A stretch of 35,518 nt of DNA. It comes from Ignavibacteria bacterium (GTDB lineage Bacteria; Bacteroidota; Ignavibacteria; Ignavibacteriales; Melioribacteraceae). This document shows, piece after piece, positions 1 to 9,368 of this stretch. Under the pieces are notes generated by a model. That model was not told the origin of the DNA. It ran no database searches and saw only the letters and a list, made by a program, of their open reading frames with translations. The stretch covers positions 1 to 35,518 of the forward strand of contig JAAYAN010000094.1 in NCBI GenBank assembly GCA_012719345.1, written 5' to 3'. A program made the position numbers and the translations under genes. Every line of letters begins with the position of its first letter. Position 1 is the stretch's first letter.

Positions 1-3000
1 GTAAGTTCGAACACACCGCATTTTTACGATGAAATTGCCAGGGCATTTTTAAATAAGTGCGATAAGGAAATTGAGTTTACGTATTTCGATTTGCGCAATT
101 ACGGTAAAAATGAAAAGGAACTTGCGCTGCTTTTTAAGTTGTTTTCGCCGGAAAACCTGCTTAAAAAACCTTTTGCCAACGACAGCAATTCGCTAAACCG
201 TCCGTTTTATAATGAGCTTCTGCACATTATTGGGCTTGAAGAAGTTAAAGACGGCAGCAAAAAAATTATCAGACGGAAAGATGAAAAAACTCGCGAAAAC
301 GGCGCTCTGCTGGAAAACACTTTAGGCAAATTAGAAACAAAGGACGTTTTAAACCAGATAAACAAGGGCAGATACGGAAGTGAAAAAGGCGAGCAAATGT
401 TCAACATTGCACTCGAACTTAACATAACCTGGATTAACAGGCTTCTTTTCCTTAAACTTTTGGAAGCGCAGCTTATAAATTATAATAAAGGGGATAAGAA
501 ATATAAATTTCTTGATGCGGGAATTATTACCGAATTCGATATTCTTCACGAACTTTTTCACGACGTACTAGCACAGAAACCGGAAAACCGCGGCGGCGAC
601 ATTCTTAAACAGTTTTCAGGAATTCCTTATCTTAACAGCTCGCTTTTTGAACTCAGCGAATTGGAAAGAAAGGCAATTGATATAAGCGGATTAAAAGACC
701 GCCACAAAATAACATATTTTTCCGCAACGGTTTTAACCGACGGGCAAAAGAAAAAACGGAAAGGCGAAGTTTCCACGCTGAAATATCTGTTGGAATTTTT
801 GGATGCGCACAATTTTGGAGCCGATGCCGGGAGCAGCGAAATTCAGGAAGAAAGCAAAACTATAATTAACGCTTCGGTTTTAGGCAGAATTTTTGAAAAG
901 ATTAACGGCTACAAGGAAGGCTCCATATTTACGCCCGGTTTTATTACAATGTACATGTGCCGCGAAACTATCCGCCGGGCAGTAGTGCAAAAATTTAACG
1001 AGGAATATTCAAAAAATGCCGTAGGAATAGGAAAACGCACTGTAGGAACGGAAGAACGTCCGGTAGCAACACAAGAACGCCCCGTAGCAACAGAAGAACG
1101 TCCGGTAGGAATAGAAGAACGTCGTGTAGGAACAGGAAGACGCCCGGTAGGAACGGAAGAATGGCGTGTAGGAACGGAAGAATGGCGTGTAGCAAGCCAA
1201 AATGTTTTTAACAATTTTGAAGAATTGAAGCGGGAAATTGACCGGAGCGCGAAAGGAAGAGAAGAAGCCAACCGGATTATTAACAGTCTTAAAATTTGCG
1301 ACCCCGCAGTGGGGAGCGGACATTTTCTGGTATCGGCGCTGAATGAAATTATTGCAATAAAGAGCGAACTTGGCGTATTAAATTACCGCGACGGCGGCAA
1401 ACTTCAGGGTTGCAGCATCGAGATTGAAAACGACGAATTAATTATTACCGATGATGAAACCGGCGAACTTTTTAATTATCATCTTAACGATAAAGGCGAA
1501 ACAATACCGCGTTTGCAAAAATTGCAGGAAACGCTTTTTCACGAGAAACAGACAATTATTGAAAACTGCCTTTTCGGCGTGGATATAAATCCTAATTCCG
1601 TAAATATATGCCGGCTGCGCTTATGGATTGAACTGCTTAAAAACGCTTATTATCTGCCCGGAACAAAACAGCTTGAAACCCTGCCCAATATTGATATTAA
1701 CATTAAACAGGGAAATTCGCTGATAAGCCGTTACCCGCTGGATGCCGATATTAAAACTGCTTTGAAGAAAAGCAAATGGAGCGTGGAAAGCTACCGCGCC
1801 GCTGTTATGACTTACCGGAATGCCCGTACAAAAGATGAAAAGCGCGAAATGGAAGGCTTGATAAATTCTATTAAAGGCGATTTTGTTTCGGAAATATCGG
1901 CAAAGGACAGAAGAGTTTTGCGCAAGCAAAAGCTTACGGGCGATTTATATAACCTGAACAACCAGTTCAGCCTGTTTGCATTGACCGAAAAAGAAAAGGA
2001 AAAATGGGAGAAAGACGTAAATACAATTTCTGCCGAAATAAAAAAGCTTGAAACCGAAATTGAGGAAATTAAGAACAATAAAATTTACGAGAACGCCTTC
2101 GAGTGGCGGTTCGAGTTCCCCGAAGTGCTGGATTACGAAGGAAATTTCAAAGGCTTCGATGTCGTGATTGGAAATCCGCCGTATATAAGACAGGAAGAAT
2201 TTGCTGATATAAAATCACTTCTCAAAGAGAATTACAAAATCTACCATTCAATTGCAGATTTGCTTACTTATTTTGTTGAACTCGGTTATAAAATTCTTAA
2301 AACAGACGGAGCTTTTCAATTTATTATTTCCAATAAGTTTACCCGCACAAATTATGGCAGTGTTATGAGAAGCTTTTTAAAAGATAATACCCGTTTGATA
2401 AACTTTATTGATTTCGGAGGTTATTCAGTTTTTGATGAAGCTACTGTTGACCCTGCAATTTTAACTTTTAACAAATCCATTCAGGAAAATTCAAATTTTG
2501 TGCACTGTAAAATTGAAAAGGATTTTAATGGAGACATTGAAAATTACCTTAAGCAAAATTCGCAGTTTATAATGCAAAATAACCTTCCGGAAAATACCTG
2601 GTCCTTTGAAAGCGATATTGTTACGAAGATAAAACTAAAAGTAGAAGCACAAGGGATAAAATTAAAGAATTGGGATATTACAATAAATTACGGAATAAAA
2701 ACCGGACTAAATGAAGCGTTTGTAATTGATGAAAAAACCAAAAATGAACTTATTGCTAAAGACCCAAAAAATGCAGAACTATTAAAGCCAATGTTAAGAG
2801 GAAGAGATATACAGAAATGGTATCCTGATTATCAAAATTTGTGGTTGATAAATTCGCATAATGGAATTAAAGAAAAAGGCATAAAAAGGATTGATATTGA
2901 AAATGAATTCCCGACAATTTTTAATTACTTTAAATCATTTAAAGATAATTTGTTAAAAAGAATCGATCAAGGAGATCATTGGACAAACTTAAGGAATTGT

Positions 3001-3423
3001 GCATATTTGGAAGAATTTGAAAAACCAAAAATTGTTTACCCAAATATGACTAAGTATTTGCCTTTTGTTTATGATGAAGAAAAATATTATACAAATCAAA
3101 AGTGTTTTATTTTAATAGGGGCTAAACTTAAATACTTAATATCTTTTTTAAATTCTAAATTATTTAAGTATTGTTTCAAAGATAATTTTCCTGAATTACT
3201 TGGCGGAACGAGGGAATTAAGTAAAGTTTTTTTCGAAGAAATCCCGGTTAAACAAGTTAGCGCTGAACAGGAAGAAGTATTTAAAGAGAAGGTCGATCAA
3301 ATCCTGCTTGCCAAAAAAGAAAACCCCAAGGCAGATACAAGCTTGCTTGAAGCCGAAATAGACCGATTGGTTTACGAGCTTTACGGACTGACCGAAGAAG
3401 AAATAAAAATAGTGGAAGGCTGA
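1..3423 (+). CDS. Eco57I-like (type IIG) restriction-modification methylase, 5' end outside window
   Basis: Reading frame 1 is open from base 1, so the TTG at 91 is not the true start and the gene begins left of the window. The visible part is an N6-adenine DNA methyltransferase of the Eco57I/type IIG kind. Counting residues from base 91, the SAM-binding motif DPAVGSGHF is at about 404, GVDINPNSVNICRLRLW follows at about 500, and the catalytic IGNPPYIR is at about 693-700. After it comes a TaqI-like target-recognition region, and the protein ends in the family-typical tail IDRLVYELYGLTEEE. A coiled-coil-like stretch precedes the NPPY motif. Such proteins combine methylation and cleavage in one polypeptide; the nuclease or helicase part would lie upstream and cannot be seen. 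A 7-residue repeat array (bases 1021-1188) interrupts the linker before motif I. Restriction activity is inferred from the family; the methylase call is firm. Confidence 0.92.
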   Translation, partial: VSSNTPHFYDEIARAFLNKCDKEIEFTYFDLRNYGKNEKELALLFKLFSPENLLKKPFANDSNSLNRPFYNELLHIIGLEEVKDGSKKIIRRKDEKTRENGALLENTLGKLETKDVLNQINKGRYGSEKGEQMFNIALELNITWINRLLFLKLLEAQLINYNKGDKKYKFLDAGIITEFDILHELFHDVLAQKPENRGGDILKQFSGIPYLNSSLFELSELERKAIDISGLKDRHKITYFSATVLTDGQKKKRKGEVSTLKYLLEFLDAHNFGADAGSSEIQEESKTIINASVLGRIFEKINGYKEGSIFTPGFITMYMCRETIRRAVVQKFNEEYSKNAVGIGKRTVGTEERPVATQERPVATEERPVGIEERRVGTGRRPVGTEEWRVGTEEWRVASQNVFNNFEELKREIDRSAKGREEANRIINSLKICDPAVGSGHFLVSALNEIIAIKSELGVLNYRDGGKLQGCSIEIENDELIITDDETGELFNYHLNDKGETIPRLQKLQETLFHEKQTIIENCLFGVDINPNSVNICRLRLWIELLKNAYYLPGTKQLETLPNIDINIKQGNSLISRYPLDADIKTALKKSKWSVESYRAAVMTYRNARTKDEKREMEGLINSIKGDFVSEISAKDRRVLRKQKLTGDLYNLNNQFSLFALTEKEKEKWEKDVNTISAEIKKLETEIEEIKNNKIYENAFEWRFEFPEVLDYEGNFKGFDVVIGNPPYIRQEEFADIKSLLKENYKIYHSIADLLTYFVELGYKILKTDGAFQFIISNKFTRTNYGSVMRSFLKDNTRLINFIDFGGYSVFDEATVDPAILTFNKSIQENSNFVHCKIEKDFNGDIENYLKQNSQFIMQNNLPENTWSFESDIVTKIKLKVEAQGIKLKNWDITINYGIKTGLNEAFVIDEKTKNELIAKDPKNAELLKPMLRGRDIQKWYPDYQNLWLINSHNGIKEKGIKRIDIENEFPTIFNYFKSFKDNLLKRIDQGDHWTNLRNCAYLEEFEKPKIVYPNMTKYLPFVYDEEKYYTNQKCFILIGAKLKYLISFLNSKLFKYCFKDNFPELLGGTRELSKVFFEEIPVKQVSAEQEEVFKEKVDQILLAKKENPKADTSLLEAEIDRLVYELYGLTEEEIKIVEG
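1021..1188 (+). repeat. In-frame array of eight 21-bp (7-residue) tandem repeats
   Basis: Eight consecutive 21-bp units run from 1021 to 1188, with a partial ninth to about 1197. Each unit encodes a variant of V-G/A-T-E-E-R-P, for example VGTEERP, VATQERP and VGIEERR. The last two units (1147-1167 and 1168-1188) are identical at the DNA level, which indicates recent duplication. Because the unit length is a multiple of three, copy-number change alters protein length without shifting the frame. The array lies between the N-terminal domain and methylase motif I. Confidence 0.95.
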
Positions 3424-3455
3424 ACCCCTCCCCCGACAGATGCCGGGTAAACCGA

Positions 3456-3478
3456 CCTCCCCTTTAGCAAAGGGGAGG
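3456..3478. repeat. Perfect 10-bp hairpin (REP-like) after the methylase gene
   Basis: Arms 3456-3465 and 3469-3478 are perfectly complementary (CCTCCCCTTT / AAAGGGGAGG) around a 3-nt loop. There is no T tract, so it is not a canonical intrinsic terminator. It resembles the short palindromic intergenic repeats of Bacteroidota genomes. It may protect the mRNA 3' end or be a dispersed repeat; only one copy is seen here. Confidence 0.6.
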
Positions 3479-3496
3479 AGATAAACCATTTAAAAC

Positions 3497-3533
3497 AAAA
3501 GTATCACGAAGACATATTCCCTGTGATACTTTT
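3497..3533. terminator. Bidirectional intrinsic terminator between converging genes
   Basis: A perfect 11-bp stem (3497-3507 with 3523-3533) and a 15-nt loop has AAAA at one base and TTTT at the other. It would therefore terminate both the plus-strand methylase gene ending at 3423 and the minus-strand gene ending at 3587. Confidence 0.75.
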
Positions 3534-3586
3534 CAAAAAGGTTTACCTAATTGCCTAAAAACCCGATTCCTGAAACCCTAAAAAAA

Positions 3587-5782
3587 CTATTTCATCAAAA
3601 TTAATTTCTTAACCGAACTGAATTCACCTGCCTGTAATTTGTACAAATAAATTCCGGAAGAAAGGTTCGAAGCATCGAACTTCACTTCATAATTTCCGGC
3701 TGGCTGCTGCCGGTTTACAAGTGTTGCTACTTCCTGACCGAGCATATTATATACTTTCAAAGTAACAAAATTGTTCATTGGTAATTGGTAACTGATCATT
3801 GTAGAAGGATTAAAAGGGTTTGGGTAGTTTTGCATAAGAACAAAAGTCTTATTCTTCTCTTCAGATTTTTCCACATCAACTGTTGTTTCGTCCAGCGAAA
3901 AGATACCATTTGCATAGGTGCAAAGATATATCTCAGTTCCTGATTCGGAAATAGAAAGGTTCGTTAAAATCCTGTTATATAAATTATCGTTTGTTTCAAC
4001 CCAATTACTGTAAGTATTATCGCCGTTTCTGAAAACACCCGAAGACTGCGAGGCAAGCCATATAATTCCGTCCGGCGAAGTTTCCAATGCTGCAATATTC
4101 ATATTCGTAGGGATTGAATTTGTGTTAGTCCAGCTTGTGCCTGAATTTGAAGAAATATAAACGGCAAACTCTCCGTTATCAACTCTGTAAGTGTGCGCTA
4201 AAGCCTCACCGTTATTTAATTCTGTTACAAAATAGCATCCATGGTATGAAGCAGGTAAATCGGAATTTACCGGAAGCCATTCTTCGCCGCTGTTTGCAGA
4301 ATAAAATATTCCTCGGTTTGTGCCGATAACTAAATTATTGTTTGAAAGTTTTGCAATAGAATAAACAACAATTTCATCTTCAAGTCCTTCATTAATTTTT
4401 ACCCAATTATCTCCATTATCTGTGGATTTGCAAACTCCATCCGAAGAAGCAAGGTATAATCCGGAAGCAGTTTCAATAATATCATAACAATCAAGATAGT
4501 AAGAAAACACAGAAGTAATTTTTTCCCAGTTGCTGCCGTTATCAGTTGATTTGTATAATCCGCCTTCTTTGGAACTACGATATATGGATAAAGCAAGTAA
4601 ATTTCCGTTATTAATCTTTATAAAATTGTTTACCAATCCCATATTCGATTTTACAATCTGCCAGCCGGCGCCGTTATCATTCTTATAAATTGTTCCGAAA
4701 GAAGTGCCTGCAAGCTGATAATTATTCCCTTTATAATAAGCGGTATAAAGCATATTATTCATACCGTTTGAAGTAAATTCCCAATTATCTCCTGAATTGC
4801 TGCTTACGTAAATTCCTCCTGGCTGACTTTCATTATTTACACCTGCAAAAATTTTGCTGCCCGAAATTGCAACCGCATACATCGTAAAGGGAGAAGGGAG
4901 TCCGTTATATTTCCGGATCCAGCTTTCACTCGAATCAGTACTGATGTAAATTCCTCCGGTAGTATCGCGCGAAATGGAATAAAAAGCAGCGTAGACGTTT
5001 CCGTTGGAATTATCAACCTTTAAATCCAGCACGCCGTGTCCTCTGTCGTCCATAGGAATTCCTGTGTGAACAGCTTCCCAATTATCTCCGTCATTTGTGG
5101 ACCGGTAAACTCCGTTTGCGTAAGTTCCTGCGTAAAGATAATCGCGCGATGTTTGATGATTTGATACAGCAAGCGAATAAATATCGAAATTGTAAGCAAA
5201 TCCTGTTGTTTTTATTTCCCAGTTTTGTCCGTTATCTGTTGAACGATATAAAGAATTCAGCTTAGATGCAAAGATATAACCCTTGCTATTAATTGCCAGA
5301 CGAATTACTGATGAAAGTCCGAGACGCGACCAGTTTAATCCTTTATCGCGGGAAATATAAACTCCGTTGCCGCCGGCTGCATAAATAAACCCCGAAGTGG
5401 AATCGAACCGCGAAACAGCCAGATTATTATACGAATATGTTAAATCCAAACCGCTATTACGCTCTTCCCAGTTTTCGCCTTTATCGGAAGAATAATAAAT
5501 TCCGCCGGAATACGGAGTTATAAAAATTTCGTTATCATTTATGCAAAGTATATCATGAATTGTTGCGTCGTAAGGCAGTCCGCTGTTTATCGGTTTCCAT
5601 TCCGAAGTTCCTGAATTAAATCTGTACATACCGCCGCGGTCAGTTCCAGCATAAACAGTTCCGTCGGGAGAAGTTTCAAGTGTTTGAATCAATCCTCCTT
5701 CAGGCACAGTAATCCTTTCCCATCCTGTCTGGGCAAATAATAACGCGCTAAAAAGCACAAATAAAACAATATTTTTGAGCAT
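3587..5782 (-). CDS. Secreted Asp-box (BNR/sialidase-like) repeat protein with T9SS type-A sorting domain
   Basis: This 731-residue protein starts at an ATG with AGGAG eight bases upstream. A signal peptide (about residues 1-17, hydrophobic core then FAQ) directs export. The body carries about eleven Asp-box motifs of the form DNGxNWE (such as DKGENWEE, DNGQNWEI, NSGDNWEF), each marking one blade of a beta-propeller as in photosystem-stability-factor or sialidase folds. The last 80 residues (about 652-731) form a type IX secretion C-terminal domain: NYPNPFNPST, then VYNMLGQEVATLVN, SSGIYLYKLQAGEF and a basic tail. The protein is therefore probably exported by Sec, moved across the outer membrane by T9SS and left on the surface or released. 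No catalytic residues can be assigned, so sialidase activity should not be assumed. It stands alone between terminators. Confidence 0.93.
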   Translation of the reverse strand: MLKNIVLFVLFSALLFAQTGWERITVPEGGLIQTLETSPDGTVYAGTDRGGMYRFNSGTSEWKPINSGLPYDATIHDILCINDNEIFITPYSGGIYYSSDKGENWEERNSGLDLTYSYNNLAVSRFDSTSGFIYAAGGNGVYISRDKGLNWSRLGLSSVIRLAINSKGYIFASKLNSLYRSTDNGQNWEIKTTGFAYNFDIYSLAVSNHQTSRDYLYAGTYANGVYRSTNDGDNWEAVHTGIPMDDRGHGVLDLKVDNSNGNVYAAFYSISRDTTGGIYISTDSSESWIRKYNGLPSPFTMYAVAISGSKIFAGVNNESQPGGIYVSSNSGDNWEFTSNGMNNMLYTAYYKGNNYQLAGTSFGTIYKNDNGAGWQIVKSNMGLVNNFIKINNGNLLALSIYRSSKEGGLYKSTDNGSNWEKITSVFSYYLDCYDIIETASGLYLASSDGVCKSTDNGDNWVKINEGLEDEIVVYSIAKLSNNNLVIGTNRGIFYSANSGEEWLPVNSDLPASYHGCYFVTELNNGEALAHTYRVDNGEFAVYISSNSGTSWTNTNSIPTNMNIAALETSPDGIIWLASQSSGVFRNGDNTYSNWVETNDNLYNRILTNLSISESGTEIYLCTYANGIFSLDETTVDVEKSEEKNKTFVLMQNYPNPFNPSTMISYQLPMNNFVTLKVYNMLGQEVATLVNRQQPAGNYEVKFDASNLSSGIYLYKLQAGEFSSVKKLILMK

Positions 5783-5960
5783 GATATTTTCTCCTGTAAA
5801 TTTAAGTATTAATATAACAATTCCTTTAATGAATTATTTGTGATTATTTTCACTAAATCTCGTAACAGAAGAATTGCAATGATACAGAGTATGATTTTTG
5901 TGAGAGCAGGAAATACATTTTACGGAAAAATTAAAAATGGAAGCGGTGCGTAAAGTTAAG

Positions 5961-5985
5961 TCTCCGGAGCTTAAAGCCCCGGAGA
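5961..5985 (-). terminator. Hairpin downstream of creD
   Basis: Arms TCTCCGG (5961-5967) and CCGGAGA (5979-5985), with an inner GC/GC pairing, lie just beyond the creD stop codon. No strong T tract follows on the minus strand, so termination is possible but not certain. The rest of 5783-5993 is AT-rich and shows no other feature. Confidence 0.45.
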
Positions 5986-5993
5986 TAACTTGT

Positions 5994-7295
5994 TTATTGC
6001 TGCTGATTTATTGAATACCAGTCAATTTTACGGGTTAAAAACATTACAATTGATAAAACAACAAACAAGAGAATACTTCCTACAATAAGCGCATAATCCT
6101 GCATCTGAATAATTGTAAAAAGAAAACCGTAAAGAATAAGCAGCAGAGCAAGAATTACAAACACAAGTTTTTTATCCTTTAGCACAGCAAGTGAGTAAAG
6201 AGAAATAACTGAAATACTGCTTAATGTTGAAAAGAAAAATGCAAAATCGTAATTAGTCTGTTCACCTACCGAAAGCAACAAAAGATAAAAAATAACCAAG
6301 GCAAAACCTATCATCGCGTACTGGAAAGGATGCAGGTGTTTTTTGTTAAGAATTTCTATAAGGAAAAACGCAAGAAATGTTAGTCCGATAAAAAGAAAAT
6401 CGTATTTGGAAGTACGCATAGTTTTTTGGTATTGATCAACCGGAAGCAGAAAATCCACTCCGAAAGAAGACGATTCGAGGTTAACATCGGTGCCGATCCA
6501 GCTTTGCGGGAAATTTCTGTTAAGGTGCGATATCCGCCATTCGGAGCTGAATCCATTTCCGGTAATATTTCTTTTCTCCGGCAGAAATTCTCCGCAGAAG
6601 CCAGGGTTTATCCAATTCGAATTCAATTTCACTTCAGTAGATTTACCGGCGGGGATGAAATTAATTCTGTTGCTTCCGCTTAAATCAATTTCAATTAGGA
6701 AAGGAATAGCTGCGGAACTTTCTAACCTTTCTCCAATTATCGCTGTAATTCCGCTCTTTATTAATCTGTTATTTTGTATTCCTGGATTTGTATTAAGTTT
6801 TTTCCCGCCGAAATTAATAGTAACATTTCCCTTAATTCCTTTTAAATCTGTAATTCCGAGGTTCATTACAGCTTTATCCCACTTAATGGAATTTGTGTCA
6901 ATACCCAGCTCCGTAAAATCGGGAGCTTTAAATTCCCCAGAAATGATAAGTTTCGAGTTGTAAAGCGGAATTTCGTAAATACCGCGTTTTCTTATTTCAC
7001 TTTCGATATTCCCGTCAATTTTAAGTATTTCGGGTAAAAAACTGGCAATTCCGTTATCGGTAAAAGTTCTGCCGTTGTTGATTGTAAAAACTTCATAAGG
7101 AAGTGATAATATTGGACCGGTAATAGTCTGCTCTCTTCCCCATTTTTCGCTTACTTCAAATACAGCTTCTTCTCTGCGCGTTTCTCTTTCGCGGATTAAA
7201 TCCTGAATCATAAAAGAGGCAATCATTAAAATCAGAATTAAAAACAAAATTGTTATAAGTTTTAAAACAGGTGAGTATTTCAGTCTGTCGTTCAT
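5994..7295 (-). CDS. creD: CreD-family inner membrane protein
   Basis: About 433 residues from the ATG at 7295, close to the usual 450 for CreD (Cet). That start is chosen over the longer frame to 7364 because GAGG lies six bases upstream and the protein then opens with the family-typical MNDRLKYSPVLK followed by one membrane helix. Next come a conserved cytosol-proximal segment (RERETRREEAVFEVSEKWG, then GPILSLPYE), a large periplasmic region with WRISHLNRNFPQSW, and a C-terminal block of about five hydrophobic helices. In Enterobacteria CreD belongs to the CreBC regulon and affects envelope integrity and colicin E2 tolerance, but its molecular function is unknown. No creBC genes are adjacent. 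Family assignment is strong; role here is open. Confidence 0.92.
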   Translation of the reverse strand: MNDRLKYSPVLKLITILFLILILMIASFMIQDLIRERETRREEAVFEVSEKWGREQTITGPILSLPYEVFTINNGRTFTDNGIASFLPEILKIDGNIESEIRKRGIYEIPLYNSKLIISGEFKAPDFTELGIDTNSIKWDKAVMNLGITDLKGIKGNVTINFGGKKLNTNPGIQNNRLIKSGITAIIGERLESSAAIPFLIEIDLSGSNRINFIPAGKSTEVKLNSNWINPGFCGEFLPEKRNITGNGFSSEWRISHLNRNFPQSWIGTDVNLESSSFGVDFLLPVDQYQKTMRTSKYDFLFIGLTFLAFFLIEILNKKHLHPFQYAMIGFALVIFYLLLLSVGEQTNYDFAFFFSTLSSISVISLYSLAVLKDKKLVFVILALLLILYGFLFTIIQMQDYALIVGSILLFVVLSIVMFLTRKIDWYSINQQQ

Positions 7296-7442
7296 TTCTG
7301 CCTCGGTTATATGGTTTATTAAAAATGTAAGAAACGGAAAGCAGTTCAACAGAAATTTCCGCAAACAGTTTCGGAGGCGGACAAGTAGAAATAAATCTCC
7401 AAAATTGTTAAAATCCGGCTTTCAAAAATGTACAGAAAAACT

Positions 7443-7856
7443 TTATTCTATTTCAAAAGAAGTTGATATTTCAGCCGTTTTATCAAGCATTCCGGAAACC
7501 GAACAGTATTTCTCCATTGAAAGATCGATTGCTCGTTTTACTTTTCCCGGGTCTGCTTTTCCCTTTAAAATATAATGCACGTTTATTTTGGTAAAAACAG
7601 CGGGCAGTTTTTCTTTTCTTCTCTCGCTTTGTATCTCAATTCTGAAATCTGAAATCTCCTGTCTCTGCTTTTTAAGAATATCAATTATATCAACCGCGCT
7701 GCAGCTGCCAAGAGCCATTAGCACAAGTTCCATCGGGCGGGCGCCGTTGTTTTTACCGCCATGGTCTGTTCCCGTATCAATTAAAATTGGAACCCCGGAA
7801 GATCCTTTTGCTTCAAAATTGAAAGCATCGTCAATTCTTTTTAATGTAACGTTCAT
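7443..7856 (-). CDS. OsmC/YhfA-family peroxiredoxin-like protein
   Basis: A 137-residue OsmC-fold protein. The two family cysteines are present, C52 in ALGSCSAVD and C118 in KYCSVSGML; in Ohr/OsmC enzymes this pair reduces organic hydroperoxides. The sequence NGARPMELVLMALGSCSA is closer to the YhfA branch than to Ohr, so the substrate is uncertain. AGAGGAAAT sits just before the ATG. The gene follows metZ by 7 bases on the same strand, so the two are probably co-transcribed, linking a thiol peroxidase-like protein with sulfur amino acid synthesis. Confidence 0.9.
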   Translation of the reverse strand: MNVTLKRIDDAFNFEAKGSSGVPILIDTGTDHGGKNNGARPMELVLMALGSCSAVDIIDILKKQRQEISDFRIEIQSERRKEKLPAVFTKINVHYILKGKADPGKVKRAIDLSMEKYCSVSGMLDKTAEISTSFEIE

Positions 7857-7863
7857 ATTTCCT

Positions 7864-9030
7864 CTATTTTGATTTTTCTAATGCCTGAAAAATATCTTCA
7901 AGAATATCTTCGTAATTTTCAAGACCTACTGACATCCTTACCATTCCTTGTGTAATTTTCACGTCCAACCTTTCCTGTTCCGCAAGTTTTGAATGAGTTG
8001 TAGTGGCAGGATGTGTAATTGTTGTGCGGCTGTCGCCAAGATTTGAAGTTACAGAAAGCATTTTAAGATTATTGATAAATTTCATCGCTCTTTCAACTCC
8101 GCCTTTTACTTCGAAAGAAACAAGACCGCCGCCCATTTTCATCTGCTTTTTTGCAAGTTCAAATTGCGGGTGCGATGGCAGAAACGGATATCTAACAAAA
8201 TTTATCTCAGAATTTTTTTTGAGTTCTTTTGCAATTTCCAGTGCATTAAAGCAGTGGCGTTCCATTCTTAAAGAAAGAGTTTCGATACTTTTGGATAAAA
8301 TCCAGGCATTAAAAGGAGAAAGAGAAGGTCCGGTTGTGCGGGCAAAAATCCTTATCTGGTTTATTAAATCCTTTCTTCCTACAACTGCTCCGCCTAAAAC
8401 CCGTCCCTGTCCGTCAATAAATTTTGTTGCCGAATGCGTAACCAGATCGGCGCCGTAATCTGCCGGTGTTTGAATAACCGGCGTGGCAAAGCAGTTATCA
8501 ATATTAAAAATCAGGTTATGCTTTTTTGCAAGCTTTCCTGCGTAAGTTAAGTCGGCAATTTCAAGTCCGGGATTTGAAGGAGATTCGAGATACAGCATTT
8601 TGGTATTTGGGTTTATTGCATTTTCCCAGGTCTCGGGTTTATCAATATCAACATAGCTGCACGATATATTCCATTTGGGAAAAATCTTTGTGAACAAAGA
8701 ATGGGTTGCGCCGAAAAGTGAACGAGAAGCTACAATATGATCGCCTGAATTAAGAAGTGCAGCAATACCCGAAAAAACTGCCGACATACCGGTTGCAAAT
8801 GCAAAGCCGTCCTCACATCCTTCAAGATATTTCAGCTTTTCAATAAATTCTTCCGTGTTCGGGTTCCCAAAACGGGAATAAGAATGACCCTCGACTTCTT
8901 CATCGAAAATTGCTTTGGCGTGCTCGGCACTGTTAAAAACAAAACTTGATGTTAAAAAAATAGGGGAAGAGTGTTCTCTGTATTGTGTCCTTTCTGTCTG
9001 CTTGCGGATTGCTTCTGTTTCTTTCTTCAT
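7864..9030 (-). CDS. metZ: O-succinylhomoserine sulfhydrylase / trans-sulfuration PLP enzyme
   Basis: A 388-residue Cys/Met-metabolism PLP enzyme of fold type I. The PLP lysine is K203 in HSATKFIDGQGR, the ring-contacting aspartate is D178 in NIDNCFATP, and YSRFGNPNTE binds the phosphate of the neighbouring subunit. The phrase SATKFIDGQGRVLGG is characteristic of MetZ, which forms homocysteine directly from O-succinylhomoserine and sulfide; cystathionine gamma-synthase is the main alternative. Homocysteine would feed the MetH encoded at 20.3 kb. The gene heads a two-gene unit with the OsmC protein. No SAM-type riboswitch is visible in the leader. Confidence 0.9.
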   Translation of the reverse strand: MKKETEAIRKQTERTQYREHSSPIFLTSSFVFNSAEHAKAIFDEEVEGHSYSRFGNPNTEEFIEKLKYLEGCEDGFAFATGMSAVFSGIAALLNSGDHIVASRSLFGATHSLFTKIFPKWNISCSYVDIDKPETWENAINPNTKMLYLESPSNPGLEIADLTYAGKLAKKHNLIFNIDNCFATPVIQTPADYGADLVTHSATKFIDGQGRVLGGAVVGRKDLINQIRIFARTTGPSLSPFNAWILSKSIETLSLRMERHCFNALEIAKELKKNSEINFVRYPFLPSHPQFELAKKQMKMGGGLVSFEVKGGVERAMKFINNLKMLSVTSNLGDSRTTITHPATTTHSKLAEQERLDVKITQGMVRMSVGLENYEDILEDIFQALEKSK

Positions 9031-9368
9031 AAAATACCGGATGTCTTATTATTGATGTAAGCATAATAAAAAAAATAATACTATTTACGAAGAAAAATGT
9101 TGAAACAAGATTATGAGTAAGAAGTAAGAGTAAGGTAAAAAAACCCAACACCCTAATTTCCTGTTTCCCCAAACCCCTGTTTTTCCTTAAACTTATAACT
9201 GAAACCTTAAAACCTAATTTCTCCATTTGCCTAAAACATGTTATTTTTTATTTTCACAAGTGTAATAAGTAGCTGTCTCCTGACAGGATGAAAAGTTTGA
9301 GATCCTTTAGTGAATGCAATTTCAGGAGCTACTAAATTAACAACTGAAGAAAAAATCAATTAGGAAAA
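9031..9368. other. Intergenic region with one spacer-repeat copy
   Basis: This 338-base region separates metZ (minus) from a small plus-strand gene. It contains one degenerate spacer repeat (9115-9236: gagtaag units, then CCCTAATTTCCTG-like and ACTTATAACTGAAA-like blocks). A short CTGTC/GACAG hairpin lies near 9275-9290. I see no coding gene or RNA. Confidence 0.6.
9115..9236 (+). repeat. Interspersed spacer repeat, copy A
   Basis: The copy has gagtaag/agtaag units at 9115-9134, then CCCTAATTTCCTG, CCCCTGTTTTTCC, ACTTATAACTGAAA and further CCTAATTTC blocks. The same ordered blocks recur at 9705-9812, 11483-11620 and 12752-12896. Confidence 0.65.

Noticed and set aside
1021-1188. Possible CRISPR array
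   Set aside because: The 21-bp units abut directly with no spacers and continue the methylase reading frame.
909-1323. Long antisense frames (104-120 codons) opposite the 21-bp array
   Set aside because: They arise because the repeat unit is a multiple of three and lacks stops on the opposite strand; they lie within the methylase gene and show no protein-like features.
9031-9114. SAM riboswitch before metZ
   Set aside because: No GC-paired helices of the expected kind are present; the region is a run of A/T with a repeat beyond it.
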